Of a stretch of DNA of 42,535 bases, positions 22,963 through 31,128 are shown in pieces. Both the position numbers and the translations under genes were made by a program. Source of the stretch: Deltaproteobacteria bacterium (lineage in GTDB: Bacteria > Myxococcota > JACRCW01 > JAFGSX01); contig JAFGSX010000095.1 in the NCBI GenBank assembly GCA_016934455.1, forward strand, positions 1 through 42,535, given 5' to 3'. The notes under the pieces are model-generated. The model was not told the DNA's origin. It ran no database searches and saw only the letters and a list, made by a program, of their open reading frames with translations. Each line of letters opens with the position of its first letter. The first letter of the stretch is position 1.

Positions 22963-24483
22963 ATGGCGACCGACCTGGGGCTCAAGAAGCAGGACTTGGC
23001 GCAGATCGAGGCGCGCGGCATGACCGTCGGCCAGGTGAAGGCGATCGTCGACAAGCTGCGCCGCCCGCCCAAGTTCGTGGCGCTGGAGAAGGCCGCCACC
23101 CGTTACGACGGCGTCTTCGATCTGCCGGACGTCGAGCTGCTGGCGGCGCGCTTCGGCCAGCTCCGGCAGGTGCCGATGAAGTTCGCGCCGATGTCGGGTG
23201 CGGCGTCGCGCATGTTCGGCTTTCTCGAGCGGGTCGCAGCCGGCCAGGGCAAGGGCGACGACGACGCCAAGGCCAAGCGCCTGGCCGCGGCGCTCGATCC
23301 GCGAACGGCCGGACCGCGCCTGGCCTTTCGCGAGCCGCTGGTGGCCGCGCTGGCGCGGCGGGGCCTCGATCTGGACGCGCTGCTCGGGCGCGGCGAGCTC
23401 AAACCGGTGATCGCCGGTCTGATCGACGACGCCGGGCTGGGCTATCGCGGCAAGCCCAAGGCGCTGATCCCGTTCCACCTGCGCGACGGCCGGCCGGTTT
23501 ACGCGCTGGAGGAGCACCTGGCCGAGGCCGCGGCCTACGCCGGCAACCGGCTGCACGTCACCATCTCGCCCGAGCACCGGCCGCTCTACGACGCCGCGCT
23601 CGAGGAGATCCGCAGACAGAGCCCGGCGCTCAAGAAGGTCGAGATCGAGTTCTCCGAGCAGCACCGGGCCACCGACTCGGTCGCCATCGACGCCGAGACC
23701 GGCGCCCTCGTGCGCGAAGGCGACGGCACCATCGCCTTCTTCCCGGCCGGCCACGGCTCGCTGCTGCGCAACATCGACCGGCTCGGCCGGCCCGCGGTGC
23801 TGCGCAACGTCGACAACGTGCCCAAGCCGGAGGCCGCGCGGCGCCTGGTGGTGCGCTGGCACCAGGCGTTTGCCGTGGTGCTGGCCGACGTCAAGGCCGT
23901 GGTCGCCGAGGCGCTCGTCGCGATCGACGACGGCCGCGCCAGCGAACGCCTGCTCGACGGCTGCCTCAGCCGGCTCGAAGCGCTGCGCGTCAACCTGTTC
24001 CTCGAGCGGCTGCAGTACCGGCGCGCCAACCTGGAGCAGAAGCGCGCGCTGATGCAGGTTGCCCTCGACCGGCCTTTTAAAATAATGGGCGTGGTCAAGA
24101 ACCAGGGCGAGCCGGGCGGCGGGCCGTTCGTCGTCAACTACGGCGGCCAGCGCATCGTCTCGATCGTCGAGAAGGACGAGATCGCGCCCGAGCAGCGCTC
24201 GCTGATGGCCGACGGCGAATTTTTCAATCCGGTCGACCTGGTGATCGATCCCACCGATCACCGGGGCCAGCCGTACGACCTGACGCGCTTTGTAAACCAC
24301 AACCGCCACTTCATCGTGCGCAAGCCCTACCGCGGCCGCGACGTGATCAGGCTCGAGCACCCGGGCCTCTGGAACGGCGCCATGGACGGCTGGAACTCGC
24401 TGGTGGTCGCGATGCCGATCGAGGTCTTCGCCCCGGTCAAGGAGGTGACCGACCTGCTGCGTCCCGAGCACCAGGACGCGTGA
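22963..24483 (+). CDS. DUF4301 family, nucleotidyltransferase-like protein
   Basis: This 506-residue protein starts at MATDLGLKK behind GGAG. The sequence carries marks of a GT-A sugar-nucleotidyltransferase fold: PMSGAASRMFGFLE at 77-89 (replacing the LAAGxGTRM loop) and GYRGKPKALIPFHLRDGRPVY at about 160-178 (the PKALLPV segment), then LHVTISPEHRPLYDAALEEI. The C-terminal half includes conserved GGGPFVVNYGGQRIVSIVEKDEI and NHNRHFIVRKPYRGRD. This matches DUF4301, a family I know mostly from Bacteroidetes; its reaction is not established. A TACAAT -10 lies at 22923. No pathway is evident from the neighbours. Confidence 0.82.
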   Translation: MATDLGLKKQDLAQIEARGMTVGQVKAIVDKLRRPPKFVALEKAATRYDGVFDLPDVELLAARFGQLRQVPMKFAPMSGAASRMFGFLERVAAGQGKGDDDAKAKRLAAALDPRTAGPRLAFREPLVAALARRGLDLDALLGRGELKPVIAGLIDDAGLGYRGKPKALIPFHLRDGRPVYALEEHLAEAAAYAGNRLHVTISPEHRPLYDAALEEIRRQSPALKKVEIEFSEQHRATDSVAIDAETGALVREGDGTIAFFPAGHGSLLRNIDRLGRPAVLRNVDNVPKPEAARRLVVRWHQAFAVVLADVKAVVAEALVAIDDGRASERLLDGCLSRLEALRVNLFLERLQYRRANLEQKRALMQVALDRPFKIMGVVKNQGEPGGGPFVVNYGGQRIVSIVEKDEIAPEQRSLMADGEFFNPVDLVIDPTDHRGQPYDLTRFVNHNRHFIVRKPYRGRDVIRLEHPGLWNGAMDGWNSLVVAMPIEVFAPVKEVTDLLRPEHQDA

Positions 24484-24498
24484 GGCGTGACGGGGCAC

Positions 24499-24762
24499 TC
24501 AGTCGACGCGCGCGCACCGGATGTCGTACAGCGTGCGCTGCCAGCAGCGGTAGACCTGCCGCTCGCCGCATCCGGTGGCGGTGTACTCGCGCGCGTCCTC
24601 CTCGGGGATGGCGCGGGTCTCGGTCACCTCGATCTCGTAGTAGGAGCAGAGCGAGCTCTGGGTGAAGCGCTCGCGCACGATGCGCGGCGCCGAGGCGCAG
24701 CCCGCCAGCAGCGCCGAGCCTATGACGACGAGGCAGAGGGCTGTCCGTGCCAGACTTCGCAT
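24499..24762 (-). CDS. Small cysteine-containing lipoprotein
   Basis: This 87-residue protein has a signal peptide (LARTALCLVVIGSALLAGC) with lipobox Cys22. The mature part has about four further cysteines (SSLCSYYEIEV, ATGCGERQVYRC, DIRCARVD) that probably pair. The YEIEVTE / YRCWQRTLYDI strands suggest a small disulfide-stabilised domain in the periplasm. Similar short lipoproteins are common and uncharacterised in this group. Convergent with the DUF4301 gene, 15 bases apart. Confidence 0.75.
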   Translation of the reverse strand: MRSLARTALCLVVIGSALLAGCASAPRIVRERFTQSSLCSYYEIEVTETRAIPEEDAREYTATGCGERQVYRCWQRTLYDIRCARVD

Positions 24763-24770
24763 GGCGACAG

Positions 24771-24800
24771 ACGGTAGAGGCGGCGGCGCGGCGTTGTCAA
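24771..24800 (-). promoter_or_regulatory. Candidate promoter of the small lipoprotein, near-leaderless
   Basis: On the minus strand a perfect TTGACA, an 18-base spacer and TACCGT put transcription start about 2 bases before the ATG. The -10 is weak. Confidence 0.35.
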
Positions 24801-24854
24801 GGTGACGCGACCGGCGGCCTCGCCAATTTACCTCGGCGCTGATATTGATGAAAG

Positions 24855-26459
24855 ATGCCTCGCACGACGATCACTCCGATCGCGACGCCGCCCGCACGAA
24901 CCGCGCCCGCCGCGCCGGCCGACCGCGATGGATCGGCAGCGCCTGTCGCCGCCGCCGATGTCGCTCCGGCGCCGCTCGACGCGGTGACCGCGGCGGATCC
25001 CGCGGCGCCCGCCGCTGCCGATTTCGCGCGCAGCAGCGCCGGCGCCGACGTCGGATCGGTGCGCTTTGCGCCGGCGTTCGCGCGCAGCGCCGAGCCACCC
25101 CGGCCGATCGATCCCTCCCTCTACCGGAGCATCCTCGACGAGGCCGCGCGCGCCGACTGGCGCGATTGCGGCATCGATCCCAAACGCTATGTCGAGGAGC
25201 GCATCAGCAAGGAGCGGGTGCTCGACGTGCTGCGGGCGAATCCCGACGTCAAGATCACGCTGCACCGCGGCGCGATCAAGCTCAGCCAGGCCGGCTTCGT
25301 CGACTCCACCCGCTGCCTGCCGGCGTTTCACGATCACCCGCGCGACTATCCAGGCGCCGTCTACTGGCAGGCGCACGATCGCAGCCTGCACCTGATCGGC
25401 CTGGTCGGCGAGGACTGGTTCAGGCAGACCCTCTACATGCTGGCGGTCGAGGGGATCCCGGGACGCCAGATCCTGGTCGAGGGCAGCGACCGGCTCGATC
25501 AGATCCTGGCCCGTGAGCTCGGCCCGACCCTGGACCAGCACCGCTTCGCCAGCGTCACGGTCGGCACCGTGGGCGAGCTGACGCAGGGGCTCGAGCGGGT
25601 GCTGGCCGATCGCGGCCGTCCCGCCTACGCGGTCAAGGTGTTCGGGAAAATGCAGGCGCTGCTCGATCGGCAACTTGCAGAGGCCAAGCCCGCCAAGCGA
25701 CCGCGCTGGGAGGAGCGCCGGGCTCGTCTCGCCCGGATCGCGGCGCAGACCGGCGATGCCACCGAGCGCATGAAGCTGATCATGGCCGACCCGGTGCTGA
25801 CCGGGCCGCTGGGCGAGCTGCTCAAGGCCTACCGCGACGGACCGCCGTTCCGGGAGCTGCCCTGGACCGTGATCAACCTGCGGCGGCCGCTGTTCAGCCA
25901 CCGCGTCATCGAGATGGCGGGCAAGAAGCACCTGATCCTGCACGTCGGCGGCGCCCACGGCGACCTGGCGCGCGCCGGCGTCGAGTACGCGCTCCGGCGA
26001 CAGCCGACGATCGGCCGCGTCAACGTCTTCGGCTCGGCCGGCTCGTTCAGCGACGACCTGCCGCCTGACACCGTGATCCTGCCGCGGGGCGCGATCGCGA
26101 GCGCCGAGTCGGATCGTCCGCCGATCCCGATCGACAACAAGGCGGTCATCCCGGGGGCGCAGGCGGTTCGCCACAGCAATGTGTCGACGCTGCTGCGCGA
26201 GCACCGCGCCGGTCTCGAGGCGATGCGGCGCACGCCGGCCGAGACCGTCGACATGGAGGGCTACCACGTGGCAGCGGCGGTGGCCGCGGCGGGCCGGCCG
26301 GTCGAGCTGCGCGCGGTGTTCCGCGTCTCGGACGTGGCGACGTCGTCCGACCTGGGCGCGCACCGCGCCGATCGCGGGGCGACCAGCGACTACGCGAAGC
26401 GGCGCCTGGTCGACGAGCAGGTGGCCAGCCTGTTCTTTCTCGACGGGACGGGGGACTGA
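24855..26459 (+). CDS. Nucleoside-phosphorylase-like protein with novel N-terminal region
   Basis: This 534-residue protein has an Ala/Pro-rich first 85 residues (probably disordered) and then a ~200-residue region I do not recognise (SKERVLDVLRANPDVKITLHRG, YWQAHDRSLHLIGLVGEDWF, RFASVTVGTVGELTQGLERVL). From about 350 the pattern of the nucleoside phosphorylase / nucleosidase superfamily appears: HLILHVGGAHGDLAR, VNVFGSAGSFSDDLPPDTVILP, a His-Ser segment (RHSNVSTLL), the ribose-binding ETVDMEGYHVAAAVAAAG, and VFRVSD with the base-contacting Asp. So a purine or modified-nucleoside ligand is likely. It is directly followed (1-base gap) by a coiled-coil protein gene. Activity of the N-terminal region is unknown. 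Confidence 0.72.
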   Translation: MPRTTITPIATPPARTAPAAPADRDGSAAPVAAADVAPAPLDAVTAADPAAPAAADFARSSAGADVGSVRFAPAFARSAEPPRPIDPSLYRSILDEAARADWRDCGIDPKRYVEERISKERVLDVLRANPDVKITLHRGAIKLSQAGFVDSTRCLPAFHDHPRDYPGAVYWQAHDRSLHLIGLVGEDWFRQTLYMLAVEGIPGRQILVEGSDRLDQILARELGPTLDQHRFASVTVGTVGELTQGLERVLADRGRPAYAVKVFGKMQALLDRQLAEAKPAKRPRWEERRARLARIAAQTGDATERMKLIMADPVLTGPLGELLKAYRDGPPFRELPWTVINLRRPLFSHRVIEMAGKKHLILHVGGAHGDLARAGVEYALRRQPTIGRVNVFGSAGSFSDDLPPDTVILPRGAIASAESDRPPIPIDNKAVIPGAQAVRHSNVSTLLREHRAGLEAMRRTPAETVDMEGYHVAAAVAAAGRPVELRAVFRVSDVATSSDLGAHRADRGATSDYAKRRLVDEQVASLFFLDGTGD

Positions 26460-26460
26460 C

Positions 26461-27024
26461 GTGCGCTGGGCGCCGCTCGAGGTGAACCTGCTAAACGGGA
26501 TGGCCGCGCTGGCCACGGCGCCGGGCAAGCGGTTCTTGATCGGCCCGGCCGGCGGGGATGGCCGCGCCGCGGTGGCTGCCCTGCTCGGCCGCGAGGCGCG
26601 CGCCTTTAACGAGGTCGAGCTCGACGTGGCCAAGCGCCACCTGCGCCAGATCGAGGAGCGGCTGACCAAGCTGGCCGAGGACTTCGAGTACGACCGCGCC
26701 GGCCGCGGAACGCCCTCCTACCTGCCGGGCGCGGGCACCACCATCGAGCGCATGGTGCGGCTGCGCGCCGATGTCGACAAGTACGCGCACGCGCTGGCCG
26801 CGCTCGAGCAGCGCGAGCAGGAGCTGGTCGACGCGGCGCTGGCGGCCTTCGAGCTGCGGTCGCGCGCCGAGCTCGAGGCGATCAAGGCCAGCGGCGACGA
26901 GGGCGTGGTGGTCGAGCTGCTCGGCGACGGCTGGTCGCTGGCGGGCAGCCGCGCCGAGCGTCTGAGCCAGCGCCGAGAGCTGCTCGGGCTACCCGCCGAC
27001 GCCGACTGGAACGAGGCCGGGTGA
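26461..27024 (+). CDS. Unknown coiled-coil protein cotranscribed with the phosphorylase-like gene
   Basis: This 187-residue protein starts at GTG 26461, one base after the preceding stop, implying translational coupling. It opens with WAPLEVNLLNGMAALATAPGKRF, then is largely helical and charged: AFNEVELDVAKRHLRQIEERLTKLAEDFEYD and RLRADVDKYAHALAALEQREQELVDAALAAFELRSRAELEAI have heptad-like spacing. A loop GTPSYLPGAGTTIE joins the helices. No family recognised and no signal peptide. The tight pairing suggests it works with the phosphorylase-like protein. Confidence 0.65.
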   Translation: MRWAPLEVNLLNGMAALATAPGKRFLIGPAGGDGRAAVAALLGREARAFNEVELDVAKRHLRQIEERLTKLAEDFEYDRAGRGTPSYLPGAGTTIERMVRLRADVDKYAHALAALEQREQELVDAALAAFELRSRAELEAIKASGDEGVVVELLGDGWSLAGSRAERLSQRRELLGLPADADWNEAG

Positions 27025-27038
27025 TTTGTCGCTAGCCG

Positions 27039-27089
27039 CTGGCCGGCGACTACCTGCTGGCGCTGATCGAGGACCGTGGCGCGCAGTGA
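27039..27089 (+). pseudogene. Possible short coding remnant
   Basis: In the 79-base gap after the coiled-coil gene, one frame reads LAGDYLLALIEDRGAQ then stop, with a stop just upstream and no start. It looks protein-like and could be the tail of a deleted gene, but this is too short to be sure. Confidence 0.15.
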
Positions 27090-27103
27090 CCCCCGAACGG
27101 GTA

Positions 27104-27781
27104 TCAATCGCGGGCCGGCAGCCGGCGCCACAGCCACTCGTAAAAACCGTACTGGCGGAGGCCGCCTCCTATCAGCCTGCCAGTCCGGCCGAGAGCGTCT
27201 GGCAGCAGCACCAGGCTGGCGCCGCCAAAGATCGGCAAGACCCACCCCCCGCCCAGCTTGGTCAGGCCGCCCCCGGTGGTGGTCTCGAGCACGAGCGCCA
27301 GAGCGCCCACCAGCGCGACCGCGTATTCGACGACGACCGAGGCCCAGGTGAGTGTCAGCGGATGCAGGCCGAAGCGGCTGTGGAGCTCGGACTTGGCGCG
27401 GCTCGGCGCCAGGCCGAGCAGCGGCGACAGCGCCCACAGCGCGCACGCCCGAGCCTGCAGCACGGTCCGGTCGATCCGCTCTCGCTCGCGCTCGCGGACC
27501 GCGCCCAGATCGTAGACTATGGTTCTGCCGACGACGTTGAGCGCGGCATCTGGATCGCCGCGCCGCAGGACGTAGCAGATGCCGCCGTCCTCGGGTGCGC
27601 GCTGGTCGACCAGCAAGAAATCCTCGCCGTGAAAATGGATGACGGTGGGACGGTGCGGGCTGACTATCCAGTCCACCATCGGCAGCGGGGTGTAGACCTC
27701 GATCCCGTCTTCCGTGCGCACGACGACGTCGGGGCCGAGCTTGATCGACGCGATGGCCGGGCCGGGCGCGGGATCGACCAT
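27104..27781 (-). CDS. Membrane protein of unknown function
   Basis: This 225-residue protein starts at ATG 27781 behind AGGGGG. The first ~115 residues are soluble and beta-rich (IEVYTPLPMVDWIVS, TVIHFHGEDFLLVDQR, GGICYVLRRGD). Then come about three hydrophobic segments: ACALWALSPLLGLAP, LTWASVVVEYAVALVGALALVL and WVLPIFGGASLVLLPDALG, followed by a basic C-terminus. This suggests a cytoplasmic N-domain and membrane C-domain. No family recognised. It converges on the coiled-coil gene. Confidence 0.7.
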   Translation of the reverse strand: MVDPAPGPAIASIKLGPDVVVRTEDGIEVYTPLPMVDWIVSPHRPTVIHFHGEDFLLVDQRAPEDGGICYVLRRGDPDAALNVVGRTIVYDLGAVRERERERIDRTVLQARACALWALSPLLGLAPSRAKSELHSRFGLHPLTLTWASVVVEYAVALVGALALVLETTTGGGLTKLGGGWVLPIFGGASLVLLPDALGRTGRLIGGGLRQYGFYEWLWRRLPARD

Positions 27782-27871
27782 GGCGTGACCCCCTGTCCGG
27801 CCGCGGGCCGGCGATCGACGGCTGCAACGCGGGCTGCTGACCGGGGCGAGACCGACCTGGCACGAAGCCTC

Positions 27872-27901
27872 TAGTCAGAGCGACGCGAACCGCATCATAA
27901 T
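27872..27901 (+). promoter_or_regulatory. Sigma70-type promoter of the HEAT/adenosine-kinase operon
   Basis: TAGTCA, an 18-base spacer and CATAAT lie upstream of a strong GGAGGAGGGG ribosome site and the ATG at 27924. Predicted leader is about 16 bases. Confidence 0.5.
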
Positions 27902-27923
27902 ATCAGCTCTGGAGGAGGGGACG

Positions 27924-29555
27924 ATGGCGACCAAGGATCCGATCGCGCGCATCACCGCGCTCCTCGCCGACCCCGCGCCGGACAAGCGCGCGGCTGCCGC
28001 GATCGTGCTGGGGGAGCTCGAGATCAAGACACCGGCGGCGATCGATGAGCTGAGCGCGCTGCTCGACGACGAGTTGCCGCGCCTGCAGCGGCTGGCGCTG
28101 GAGGCGCTCGGCCGCGTCGGCGCCAAAAAGACGCTGGCCAAGATGCTGCCGCTGCTGGCCAGCCGCGACGACGAGGTGCGCGGCGCGGCGATCGCGGCGG
28201 TGACCGCGTTTGGCGACGAGGTGGTGCCGCAGCTCAAGCAGCGCGCTGCCGAGGCCGGCCCCGACGAGCGCCGGGCGCTGGACGCGATCCTGGCGCAGCT
28301 TGGCGGCAGCGCGGCCTTCAGCGCGCTGCTGCAGAGCCTGGAGAGCGCCGACGCGGAGCAGGCGCGCGCGGCGACGCGCGAGCTGCGCCAGTACTTCAAA
28401 GATGCCGACCGCAAGCAGCGCACGCTCTATCTGCACCAGACCCAGGGATTTCTGAGGCGGCTGCAGAAGAGAGAACCGCTGCCCGAGGTGGCGGTGGCGG
28501 CGGCGCTGCGTATCCTGGGTCACCTCGAGGACGAGCGCGCCACCGCAGTGCTGCTCGATTACGCCGAGGACCGCGCTGCGCCACCGGCGGTGCGGCAAGA
28601 GGCGCTGATCGGCCTGCGCTTCGCCATCGGCAAGAAACAGGAGCTCGGCCGCGCCATCGAGGTGCTGGTCGATGCCGCCTTCGCGCCCGACCGACAACTG
28701 GCGCAGACCGCGCTGATGACCCTGGGCGGCATGGAGATCCCGGCCCAACAGATGCCCGCGATCGAGAAGCTGGCGCGGCACAGCGATCCGGAGCGCGCTC
28801 GCTTTGCGCTGGAGCAGCTCGGCCGCCAGATCGATGCCCACTCGGCGCGGTTGCTGGCGCGGTTGCTCGGCGACTGCGGGGCGCAGCGCACAGAGGCGCT
28901 GGTGGCGATCCTCGAAAAGCGGCCCGACGCGACGCCGGAGCTGTGCAAGGTACTGCTCGAGATCGAGGACACCGACCGGATGTGGGCGATCAGGGGCGTG
29001 CTGCGCCGCCACCTCGAGTACCTGACGCCGGCGCTGCGCAAGAAGTTGCTCGATGCCGCAATCGATCGCCTGCGCGCCGGCGGCGGCCGCTGGAAGGCGC
29101 CGCTCGACCTGGTGCGCAGCGTCGATCCCGAGGGCACCTCTCGACGACTTCGCGAGCTGGCCGCGGCGCTCAAGAAGGGCAACAAGCCCGAACAGGCGCT
29201 GCACGTGCTGCGCGCGCTGTGCCGCGACGGCAGCGGCGATGACGACGATCGCCTGGCGCTGGCCGTGCTCGAGCTGGGTCAGAGCCGGCTCGACACCAAG
29301 CCGGGCGCCCGCTCCGACGACGAGTCGATACGGCTCTTCAACCAGCTCGCGATCAAGGGCTTCGACGTGGCCGGCCGCTTGCGCAAGGAGCGCAGCGTCA
29401 CGCTCGAGCAGCTCTACTACCTGGGCTTCCACTTCGTCGAGAGCGAGAGCCCGCTGGGCGAGGAGTTGCTGGACGCGGTGGTCAAGAAGGCCGGCCGCAA
29501 GAAGATCGGCGTCATGGCCAAGAACAAGCTCAAGATCGCCGGCCTGCTCGACTGA
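27924..29555 (+). CDS. HEAT-repeat protein
   Basis: This 543-residue protein starts at ATG 27924 behind GGAGGAGGGG. Nearly the whole length is helical repeats of the HEAT/PBS type: [114 protein letters not shown]. No catalytic motif, signal peptide or membrane segment. It is presumably a cytoplasmic binding scaffold. The C-terminus is Lys-rich ([20 protein letters not shown]). It is followed after 25 bases by the adenosine-specific kinase gene. Second HEAT protein in the window; the two are not close copies. Confidence 0.87.
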   Translation: MATKDPIARITALLADPAPDKRAAAAIVLGELEIKTPAAIDELSALLDDELPRLQRLALEALGRVGAKKTLAKMLPLLASRDDEVRGAAIAAVTAFGDEVVPQLKQRAAEAGPDERRALDAILAQLGGSAAFSALLQSLESADAEQARAATRELRQYFKDADRKQRTLYLHQTQGFLRRLQKREPLPEVAVAAALRILGHLEDERATAVLLDYAEDRAAPPAVRQEALIGLRFAIGKKQELGRAIEVLVDAAFAPDRQLAQTALMTLGGMEIPAQQMPAIEKLARHSDPERARFALEQLGRQIDAHSARLLARLLGDCGAQRTEALVAILEKRPDATPELCKVLLEIEDTDRMWAIRGVLRRHLEYLTPALRKKLLDAAIDRLRAGGGRWKAPLDLVRSVDPEGTSRRLRELAAALKKGNKPEQALHVLRALCRDGSGDDDDRLALAVLELGQSRLDTKPGARSDDESIRLFNQLAIKGFDVAGRLRKERSVTLEQLYYLGFHFVESESPLGEELLDAVVKKAGRKKIGVMAKNKLKIAGLLD

Positions 29556-29580
29556 AGAACACGGCACGAGGGAGCGCGTG

Positions 29581-30063
29581 ATGGAACTGATCAACGTCAA
29601 GCTGGAGATCCCGGACGGCGTCAATCTGGTGCTCGGGCAGAGCCACTTCATCAAGACCGCGGAGGACCTGTACGAGGTGATGGTGACCTCGGTGCCGGGC
29701 GCCAAGTTCGGCCTGGCCTTTGCCGAGGCATCGGGGCCTTGCCTTGTCCGCAGCGACGGCAACGACACCGAGCTGGTCGCGCTCGCGGTCAAGCAGTTGC
29801 TGGCGATCGGCGCCGGCCACAGTTTTCTGCTGCTGATGCGCGAGGCCTACCCGATCAACGTGCTCAACGCGATCAAGAGCTGCCCCGAGGTGTGCCGCAT
29901 CTTCTGCGCCACCGCCAATCCGCTCCAGGTGGTGGTGGCGCAGAGCGAGCAGGGGCGCGGCATCCTGGGCGTCATCGACGGCTCGTCGCCCACGGGGGTC
30001 GAGAGCGAGGACGACAAGAGAGCTCGCCGCGATTTCCTGCGCCAGATCGGCTACAAGCGCTGA
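29581..30063 (+). CDS. Adenosine-specific kinase family protein (PF04008-type)
   Basis: This 160-residue protein starts at ATG 29581. It matches the small adenosine-specific kinase family along its length: [91 protein letters not shown], and [18 protein letters not shown]. Members were described structurally from archaea and thermophiles; the reaction in bacteria is not well tested. It follows the HEAT gene in what looks like an operon. Its end overlaps the M23 peptidase gene by 13 bases convergently. Confidence 0.92.
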   Translation: MELINVKLEIPDGVNLVLGQSHFIKTAEDLYEVMVTSVPGAKFGLAFAEASGPCLVRSDGNDTELVALAVKQLLAIGAGHSFLLLMREAYPINVLNAIKSCPEVCRIFCATANPLQVVVAQSEQGRGILGVIDGSSPTGVESEDDKRARRDFLRQIGYKR

Positions 30064-31016
30064 GCGGCGGTCGCCTCCAGGGCGCTCGCCGGCGCCGAGG
30101 CCGGCGCGCTGACCGGGCCGCTGGCCGGTCTGGTCGCGGCGGTCGAAGCCAGGGGGTCCGCGGCCAATTCGAGCTGCAAGAAGGTCACCGGGTCGACGTA
30201 GATCCCGCTCAACCTGACCGCGAAGTGCAGGTGCGGGCCGGTGACCCGACCCGTGCTGCCGAGCTTGCCGATGACCGTGCCGCGCTCGACAAGTTGCCCG
30301 GCCGCGACTTCGACGCTGCGCAGATGGAAGTACAGCGTGTACAGGCCGAGACCGTGGTCGAGGATCACGGTCCGGCCTGAGTAGTAGCGGCTACCGGCGA
30401 ACAGCACCCGGCCGCGGTTGGCGGCGGCGACCGGCTCGCCGCCGCTGCCGTCGAGGTCGATGCCCTTGTGGCGCGAGCGCAGCCTGCCGTTGAAAATGCG
30501 GCGCACGCCGAAGACGGAGGTCAGCTCGCTCTGCCGGGGCAAAATGAAATTGCCGCGCCACAGCCGCTCGCGGCTCGGCTCGCGCCACAGCTCGGCCAGC
30601 TCGCGCCGCTCGCGCCGGATCTGACGGCGCGCGGCCGGGCCGGGCCGGACAAAGCGGCGCGCCACGCGCAGCGTGTTGGATGGGTAGGCGCGGTCGACCA
30701 CGTCGACATCGAGCTCGACCTGCATCACCTCACCCGCCTCGAGCGCGTAGCTCAATGTCAGCGGCGCGCGGCCGACCGGGTCGTCGAGGCCGACGCCGAC
30801 CAGGCCCAGATAGCGGCCGTTGGCCCACGGCACCAGCTCCACCTGGCGACCGAATAGCCCCGCGGACAGGCTGGCCAGCGGCCGCTGCGGCCGGACCAGG
30901 ACGACGCCGGGCTGGCCCGGCGCGAGCGGGCCGCCGGAGAGCTCGACCGTGAACGGCGGACCGAGGTCAGCGGCGGTGACGACGAGCGAGGTCGTCCATG
31001 CGAGGAGGGCGAGCAC
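30051..31016 (-). CDS. M23 (LytM-type) peptidoglycan endopeptidase
   Basis: This 321-residue exported protein starts at GTG 31016, with signal peptide [15 protein letters not shown]. Residues 20-125 form a beta-rich pre-domain ([37 protein letters not shown]). The M23 domain covers about 165-285 with zinc ligands and catalytic residues H183 and D187 ([10 protein letters not shown]), H231 (YFHL), and H262/H264 (GPHLHF). All appear present, so it should be an active cell-wall endopeptidase in the periplasm. The C-terminus is a Pro/Ser/Ala-rich tail. The promoter overlaps that of the divergent flavodiiron gene. Confidence 0.95.
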   Translation of the reverse strand: MLALLAWTTSLVVTAADLGPPFTVELSGGPLAPGQPGVVLVRPQRPLASLSAGLFGRQVELVPWANGRYLGLVGVGLDDPVGRAPLTLSYALEAGEVMQVELDVDVVDRAYPSNTLRVARRFVRPGPAARRQIRRERRELAELWREPSRERLWRGNFILPRQSELTSVFGVRRIFNGRLRSRHKGIDLDGSGGEPVAAANRGRVLFAGSRYYSGRTVILDHGLGLYTLYFHLRSVEVAAGQLVERGTVIGKLGSTGRVTGPHLHFAVRLSGIYVDPVTFLQLELAADPLASTAATRPASGPVSAPASAPASALEATAAQRL

Positions 31017-31022
31017 GATCCG

Positions 31023-31051
31023 AGACTAACCGCTGGCGCAGGATTTGTCAG
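31023..31051 (-). promoter_or_regulatory. Promoter of the M23 peptidase gene, predicted leaderless
   Basis: On the minus strand CTGACA, a 17-base spacer and TAGTCT end 6 bases before the GTG start, placing transcription start on the first base of the codon. No ribosome site fits. Confidence 0.45.
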
Positions 31052-31073
31052 CGCCGGTCGCGTGCGCTAGATG
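31045..31073 (+). promoter_or_regulatory. Candidate promoter of the flavodiiron gene
   Basis: TTGTCA, a 17-base spacer and TAGATG overlap the divergent M23 promoter's -35 region. The leader is about 50 bases and ends with AGGGAGAGGAGG. Confidence 0.4.
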
Positions 31074-31128
31074 GGGGGGGCGCTGGCGGCGCCGGCGGAC
31101 CGGGGGCGCCAGGGAGAGGAGGCTTGCG

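Noticed and set aside
20933-23023. 696-codon plus-strand ORF opposite the Spo0M-like/HEAT gene
   Set aside because: Antisense shadow rich in His/Leu/Gly; the minus strand has a ribosome site, start and terminator.
27903-29792. 629-codon minus-strand ORF opposite the HEAT gene
   Set aside because: Antisense shadow; the plus strand has promoter, ribosome site and HEAT repeats.
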